From the NCBI GenBank assembly GCA_033819885.1, contig JAQYUZ010000030.1:62001-126000 (forward strand): DNA of 64,000 nucleotides, read 5' to 3'. The position numbers were made by a program, and so were the translations under genes. This DNA is from Microbotryomycetes sp. JL201 (Eukaryota > Basidiomycota > Microbotryomycetes). Of this stretch, positions 58,307-64,000 are shown in pieces (the first letter of the stretch is position 1; every line of letters begins with the position of its first letter). A model generated the notes under the pieces. That model did no database searches and was not told where the DNA came from. It was given only the letters and a program-made list of their open reading frames with translations.

Positions 58307-59614
58307 ATGGGCTCGCGCTACGATCGCGCATTGACGACATTCTCGCCTGACGGACACTTGTTCCAGGCAAGTCCACGCTTCCAGACAAGAGTCACGTGCG
58401 CAGCAAGTGGCAACGCACAAGCCGCATGACTGCACCTGCCTGTGCTCATGCGGAGCAGTCGAGTTCAGGCGACGCTTGCGCGGCCAGACACGACAGTCGA
58501 CGCGTGTCCGGTCGACTGTAATTCGGCAGTGCCGTCTTCAGCAGGTACTGACTCTCAAGATCTATACTAAACAGGTCGACTATGCTCAGGAAGCCGTCAA
58601 GAAGGGAACATGCGCCGTCGGCGTTCGCGGCCAAAGTTGCGTCATTCTCGCCGTCGAAAAGAAGAGTGTATTGCAGTTGCAAGATCCGAGGACAGTCAGA
58701 AAGACGGCCATGCTCGACGACCACGTCTGCCTCGGTTTCGCTGGTCAGTTGCTCAAGTTTCGCGGGCATCGATCAAAACGCGCTTCTTTCTGGCGTATAC
58801 GACTGTATTGACACTTTTTGTTGGCGCAACAGGCCTGACTGCCGACGCACGAATCTTGATTGACCGCGCACGGATGGAATGTCAATCGCACCGGCTAACG
58901 GTCGAGGATCCCGTCTCTGTCGAATACATTACGAGGCACATTGCCGGCATCCAGCAAGTAAGTCTTGCACAACCTATCTCAGTTTATTCTTGCCCTCGGA
59001 GTCCAATGTGCTTTGTCGCTGCAGAAATACACCCAGTCTGGTGGTGTGAGGCCGTTCGGAATCTCTTGCCTCATCACAGGCTTTGATCACGACGATCCAA
59101 CTCCTCGCCTGTATCTCACTGAACCATCTGGTATCTTTTCTGCTTGGAAAGCCAACGCGATCGGTCGTTCGTCAAAAACCGTCCGAGAGTTTCTTGAAAA
59201 GAACTGGACGGCTGGCATGGACGAGCACGAGACGATTAAATTAGCCGTCAAGAGCTTGTTGGAAGTCGTTCAAACGGGTGCAAAAAATATTGATCTTGCT
59301 CTGATGACTGGGTTCGGCCAAGTCAGGGTGAGCAACTATTCGTGTCGGTTGGCTAGCTGCAGGAGATGCTGACTGCTCGGTCACGTGTGGCGAATTTCTC
59401 ACAGAACTTGACATTGCAAGAGATTGAAGCGGTCGTGTCCGAGATTGAAAAGGAGCGCGAGGTAGAGGCAGAAAGGAAAAAGTCGAGGTTGGCAGCAACT
59501 CAGGCTTCAAGGGATGCCATGACGGCCGCGGCCGGTCCGTCTGGTGTCTCTGGGTCTGCTACAGGTGCAAGCGCAGCAGGCTTGCCGTCCGATGCAGGCG
59601 CAGCAGATGAGTGA
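58307..59614 (+). CDS. PRE6: 20S proteasome subunit alpha type 4 (Pre6 / PSMA7)
   Basis: Exon 1 is [25 protein letters not shown] intron with donor gcaagt (58367-58574) leads to [20 protein letters not shown]. This restores the alpha-subunit signature [20 protein letters not shown]. Then [113 protein letters not shown], and [20 protein letters not shown] match yeast Pre6/alpha4 in order. The C-terminal tail is long, charged, then Ala/Gly/Ser-rich and acidic (GAADE), consistent with alpha4-type tails. Converges on RRP3 with only about 95 bp between stops. Confidence 0.92.
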
Positions 59615-59710
59615 ACAGGGCTCGAATAGATGAATTTGCGCAACGAATGTGACAATGACAGAAGTTTGAAAGCTTGTTTGACAACATTGCAAAGGCACGA
59701 AAACCACGCA

Positions 59711-61328
59711 TCATCGTCGTCCCTTTTTGCCCTTTTTCGACATTGGCATGCCCGCCTCTCGCGTGTCGTCATCGCGGTCACGTTCGTCGTCCCTTTCTCG
59801 CTTACTTCCCTTGCCCTTCTTCCTCTTGCCATCAGCCGCGTTCGTTTCTTTCAATTCTCGGATGGCCTCTCTTGCGGCCTCGCCTACCCTCTCTGCTAGG
59901 AGCATCACTTCTTGTTTGCCACCGCTTCCCAACGGGAACTCTTCCATTTTCTTGCCGATGACGCCCTCAATCCTTTGAAACAGTTCAACGTCGTATTGAG
60001 TAACCAACGTGATACTCTTGCCTGCCCTTCCCGCACGAGCAGTTCGACCGACTCGGTGGATATAGTCTTTTGAATGAGTAGGGATATCGTAATTGATGAC
60101 GCAGTCGACTGCGGGAATGTCCAAACCGCGCGAAGCAACGTCCGTGGCAACAAGAATAGACCTAGCGCCGCTCTTGAACTTGTTGAGTGCGCCCAGACGT
60201 GCAGATTGGCTCAGTTGACCGTGAAGAGGGACGGCTGGGAATGACAAGAGTCGGAGGATGATAGACAGGCGTTGCGCGTCGAGTACTGTTCGTACAAAAA
60301 TGATGATCGTATTGCCGGCGAGGGTGTGGGCAAGGTGAACGAGATGTAAATCTTTGTGCTTCATCGGGACAAGCAAGTAGTACTGTAGAAGTGTCGACAC
60401 CGTTTGATATCTATGTAGACTCGGTTCAGCGGATGTCGCTCGCTTCAAATCGAGCAAAGGACTGACTTTGTTGAAACCTCGAGCTTGACCGGGTCACGCA
60501 ACGACGCTCTCTGCAGCTTTGCCACTTTCGTAGTCATGGTGGCCGAAAACAAGTATGTGTGACGTTGTTCGCGCGGGATGACTTTTAGGATCTTGTCAAT
60601 GACGGGTCCGAAATCGAGGTCGAGCAACCGATCTGCCTCATCCATCACCTGAACGGGTGGCAGGGTGAGCAGGAGCTTATTGAAGAAACAGGAAATTCTC
60701 TCACTGACCAAGTACTTCAACGTCCTCAAGCTGAACCCCTTTGTGTTCTCCAAGTGATCCTGAAGACGTCCCGGTGTGGCGACGACAACGTGCGGCTTCT
60801 TGGCGAGCGCTAGCTGCTGACTCATCGTATCCATGCCACCGACAATGGTTGCAACTCGAACACCGATGCCCGAGCCGAGTGCGGAGAACTGGTCTGCGAT
60901 TTGGTAGGCCAACTCTCTGAGATGAACGTCTGTCAGCAGGGTTTCGAAAGGTTCGTTGCGCCAACTGACCTTGTCGGAGCCAGAACACACGCAAACAAAC
61001 CTTGTGGCTCGTCCCACAAAGCCTGCAAGATTGGCAGAGCAAACGCGGCCGTCTTGCCCGAGCCCGTTTGAGCCAAACCGATGATATCTCGACCTTGCAG
61101 CGCGTACGGGATACATTCACGCTGGATACCCGTCGGAGCTTTAAAGTTGAGTTGCTTGCAGGCCTCACATAGCGGTTCTATAATTCCGAGCGACTCGAAT
61201 GTCGCAGCCGAAGCGTCGCCTTGCTCGTCTGATGTAACGCCGTCCTTGATGACTCGTGTGACGGGTGCAGCTAGCTCTTGCTCAGGTGAAGGCGACCTTG
61301 AGCCGCTCGATCCACCCGAAGACGACAT
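59711..61328 (-). CDS. RRP3: DEAD-box ATP-dependent rRNA helicase Rrp3 (DDX47)
   Basis: Rrp3 acts in pre-rRNA processing for the small subunit. Motifs are complete: [20 protein letters not shown] (Q-motif region), [40 protein letters not shown] (I), [15 protein letters not shown] (Ia), [40 protein letters not shown] (Ib), [13 protein letters not shown] (II, DEAD), TYLFSATMT (III), [40 protein letters not shown], and [20 protein letters not shown] (VI). The C-terminal tail is Lys/Arg/Asp-rich. Four short introns. The start is [20 protein letters not shown] at 61328; an in-frame ATG at 61364 is less likely. [23 protein letters not shown] and HLENTKGF place it in the Rrp3 clade rather than other DEAD-box families. 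Confidence 0.93.
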
Positions 61329-61785
61329 GATCAGGCGCAGAGACGCGATCGCCGAGAAATTCAAAAAAGCGCTGGAGCGGGCGACACGGGATGGTGCAAG
61401 GAGTTCAACTAAGTCGGGAACGCTCCCAATCAGTTATGAGACCGCTTGGTTAGGGTGTGCGAGAGGAATTGGGTCGTAGGAGGACAACCTCGGAATTGGT
61501 GCTGCCCTTCGCCGAAGTCAGTCGCAAAACTCATCAAAGGAAAGTCAGAGTCTGCATCGAGCGACGTGGGAACAGTCTCGTGTATATCCGGTCTTTTGCG
61601 TCCGTATGGCACTCATCCTGATCTGTTCAGGCTCTGATTATGTCACTCTGAAGCGCGTCTTTGTCAAGATACAATCGACTTTGTCCACACCCAGTTTGAC
61701 ACGGTATCAGCGTATCAGCTAGTTGTCATGCCTACGCACAGATTACAATTGAACTACTCCGCCGAACGCGCCCCCGCGCTTCCGC
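61329..61785. other. Intergenic region between RRP3 and the DM9 gene
   Basis: Holds the RRP3 promoter and the 3' flank of the DM9 gene; both are on the minus strand. No other gene recognised. Confidence 0.4.
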
Positions 61786-62473
61786 TCATCGCCAACACAA
61801 GATGCTGTAATCGTCTTGCACGACGTGCTCTGTGCCACCCCAGGGAAAATTTGCGCCATTCTGTACGATGACTGTCAGTCCAAGTTCGACAAGAGACGAG
61901 GTGTTGCGCAATTAACCAAGTGCGTCCCAGTCTTGCCCGGTACAGACACCTCGCCAATGTTGGTCATTGCGTGGAACAAGTGTGCGCCGTCTTCTTCAAA
62001 TCCGCCTTCGACTGGCTGTCTGCCTTTTGGGACCTGGTGAATTGCAGAGGTGTATGAGCGGGTGGCGTCAACCTGTCTCTCGTTCGCAAGCATACACGAC
62101 CATGACTCGTAGGTACCCATTCCATATCTTGCGTTATTGGTAGCACATCAAACCGACCCTGAAGCATTGACCGACCGTAATGAGTTTACAATGAAGCGCC
62201 GCGACGTGACGTCTCATGACCGACCTCGTGTGAGAACTCGCGCCCCGCGTACGACACCATAGTCTGGCCGCGCACGTATTTGGCAGGGTGGACTGACTTG
62301 CCCCCCTCTAGCAGTGCGCTGACGACGTACACGGGCGACCCGTCCAAGTCGACGAATGGCGGAGGACCGAGGGACGCGAGCTTGTCAACATGTCCAGTCG
62401 TACACGGGCACCTCAGTCCAGCTGCTGGTCGTGACGGCGCATTATAGGGCGGCGGTGGTCCTTTCGCGTCCAT
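61786..62473 (-). CDS. DM9 / DUF3421 domain protein
   Basis: Four exons rebuild a DM9-type protein of about 160 residues. Exon 1 (from 62473) gives MDAKGPPPPYNAPSRPAAG, then PPPFVDLDGSPVYVVSALLE, GGKSVHPAKYVRG, YAGREFSHE. Exon 2 gives GRFDVLPITQDMEWVPTSHG R, exon 3 gives VPKGRQPVEGGFEEDGAHLF, HAMTNIGEVSVPGKTGTHL, and exon 4 gives NGANFPWGGTEHVVQDDYSI, LCWR. All junctions keep frame with GT donors. The motifs D-DG-PVYV and EWVP---G--P-GRQPVEGG-EEDGA-L-HA are those of DM9/DUF3421 repeats, found in insects, molluscs and many fungi. Animal relatives bind carbohydrate or respond to pathogens; the fungal role is not known to me. No signal peptide is visible. Confidence 0.8.
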
Positions 62474-62955
62474 TTCTGGGCAGAGAGTGTACGCCCGTGC
62501 GAGCCGCGACTTCTCTGCACTGCCATCGCACTCTAACAGGTCGCCGCCTCCTGAGCAATCTGGGAAGCTTTCCAGAAGCGTGGCTGAGTTTACACGTAAA
62601 CCCGACGCCCCCAGAATAGTTGTCCCCGGACAATTTCTGCATGCTTTCCGGCATGTGGGGCCCTTTCCGTGAGCGAGACCGGGCGCGAATAGCCTTAACG
62701 CCGATTTACGACTACAAATTGTTGACCCGCTCTGAAGATTTGAATCCTCGAAATGAAGCCGCGACGGACAAAGGCGAGCAAAAATCCGCCATGAGCCGTC
62801 GCAGTGCGCAGCGCGATATGATGAAAACGCGGACCCCCGCATCGTGCAACGAGCAACCTGCGTCTCTTCCTTTCACTTTCACACTGGTTGTCACTTTTGC
62901 CATCCTTTGCAAGCTTCAAAGAAGCCAGAGTCGATAAACCCTACATACGTACGCG
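62474..62955. other. Intergenic, divergent promoter region
   Basis: Lies between the DM9 gene and the Dal5-type transporter. Long minus-strand frames here lead into the DM9 first exon but have no similarity of their own. Confidence 0.4.
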
Positions 62956-64000
62956 ATGGCCGCCGACTCTGAAAAGGGATCGCAACAGTGGAAGTATCAC
63001 TCTGAGCATGTCGAGGACTCTGGCAGCGATGTGACCGCACGAGGCGGAGTCGTCAAGCCCGCAAGAGAATTCACTGCTGCAGAAGAAGCTAAATTGTACC
63101 GCAAGGTGTGTATTGCTCTCGGCCTTCGCAACGATCAGCTTGTGCGGCGGCGTCGTCGTCCTCCGCCGTCTGAACCGACGCTGGCCTTTCGACAAATGTC
63201 GTCACCGCTGCCAAGCTCGATGACCGCTTCATGAGCACCCAATGCGATCGCAAGAGCGCTGACATCATGACGCGCACTGCCAGGTGGACATACACTTGCT
63301 GCCTATGCTCGCCATTTTGTACCTTTTGTCCTTTGTGAGCTAGCGAAAACTATGCCGGCCCGTCCCTCCCGGATGTGCGCTGACCGGGCTATTTGTCCCG
63401 CCGATGACCGCCATGTGTCGCTCGTCAGATGGATCGCGGTAATGTAAGTTATTGCGCACCCAGATGCATCTCGAGGCTGCTGACATGCAAAAAAAACTAG
63501 ATCGGCAACGCTCGTCTGGCCGGTCTCGAAGCCGACCTCGGAATGTCTGGCAACGACTATTCAATCGCTTTGTCGGTATTTTTCATCACGTACTGTCTTT
63601 GCGAAGTGCCAGCGAACCTCATGCTCAAGAAATTGCGTCCGTCGCTATGGCTAGCGATGATCACTGTCGCATGGGGCATCGTGATGACTTTGATGGGCGT
63701 CGTGCAAAACTTTGGTGGCCTAGTTGGTGCTCGTTTGGCCCTCGGCATTGCAGAGGCTGGTTTGGTGAGTTGGATGAGATCCGCAACATCCGACGCTGCT
63801 GTCCGAGGAGCATCTTCCGCTGACGTCTCGGTCTTTTAAAAGTTCCCTGGAGTCATCTTTTACCTTACGTTGTGGTATCCGCGCCATCTGAGTCAGCAAC
63901 GAGTCGCTTTGTTCTTCTCGGCCGCCACCATTGCCGGAGCGTTCTCGGGTCTTCTAGCATATGGGATTGGATTCATGGCAGGTATTGGGGGCTATAATGG
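62956..64000 (+). CDS. MFS transporter, allantoate/anion-cation symporter (Dal5-like) family, 3' end cut by window
   Basis: The N-terminal cytosolic head MAADSEKGSQQWKYHSEHVE leads to FTAAEEAKLYRK, intron, VDIHLLPMLAILYLLSF, then a 15-nt exon (63429-63443) encoding MDRGN, intron, and IGNARLAGLEADLGMSGNDY. That makes the hallmark of this family: D-----P---LYLLSFMDRGNIGNA. Next are SIALSVFFITYCLCEVPANL, LKKLRPSLWLAMITVAWGIV, GARLALGIAEAGL, intron, and FPGVIFYLTLWYPRHLSQQR, VALFFSAATIAGAFSGLLAY. The gene runs off the right edge after the fifth or sixth span. Relatives carry allantoate, nicotinate, pantothenate or other organic anions; the substrate here is open. Confidence 0.88.

Overview
This window looks like a compact, intron-rich fungal nuclear chromosome, most likely from a basidiomycete. 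There are about 28 protein genes in 64 kb. Almost all are broken by short introns of roughly 50-70 nt with GT-AG borders and a CTGAC/CTCAC-like branch site just before the acceptor. The gene content (gamma-tubulin, Rad1 of the 9-1-1 clamp, Prp16, Zn2Cys6 factors, MEP/AMT permease, DM9 protein, GH1 with signal peptide) is fungal. A compact Pucciniomycotina yeast-like genome such as Mixia would fit, but the sequence does not prove that. I saw no tRNA, rRNA, CRISPR array, transposase or reverse transcriptase.

Layout. 1-14 kb: a GT64-like membrane glycosyltransferase running off the left edge, the tiny ribosome-associated gene TMA7, a multi-span membrane protein, the splicing helicase PRP16, a Zn2Cys6 factor and V-ATPase subunit H (VMA13). 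14.5-22 kb: five genes in a row on the plus strand, comprising the mitochondrial GTP/GDP carrier GGC1, mitoribosomal protein uL5m, checkpoint clamp subunit RAD1 and an unrecognised multi-span protein after them. 22-37 kb is more accessory: a monocarboxylate-type MFS transporter, the proteasome assembly factor PAAF1/RPN14, an ammonium transporter with GATA sites upstream, a secreted berberine-bridge-type FAD oxidase, a small unknown gene, a second monocarboxylate-type transporter and a secreted GH1 beta-glucosidase. 37-40 kb is the strangest stretch. It is a nearly 2-kb imperfect palindrome with almost no spacer, built from two tail-to-tail copies of an unrecognised intron-containing gene. It is flanked on one side by TFB3 (TFIIH/CAK assembly factor) and on the other by a decayed copy of the TFB3 3' end. 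40-61 kb returns to housekeeping genes: TFB3, a TDA3-like oxidoreductase, a PPP4R1-like HEAT protein, gamma-tubulin, a second Zn2Cys6 factor, cysteine desulfurase NFS1, 20S proteasome alpha4 (PRE6) and the rRNA-processing helicase RRP3. The right end has a DM9/DUF3421 gene and a Dal5-type MFS transporter cut by the window edge.

The main points of interest are gene structure and genome architecture. TMA7 has 8-nt and 7-nt microexons. GC-AG introns sharing the donor gcaagt recur in four conserved genes. The giant palindrome makes each of two genes read into the other's antisense strand. Gene ends given here come from reading frames and splice-site logic by eye; exon borders not explicitly stated are approximate.
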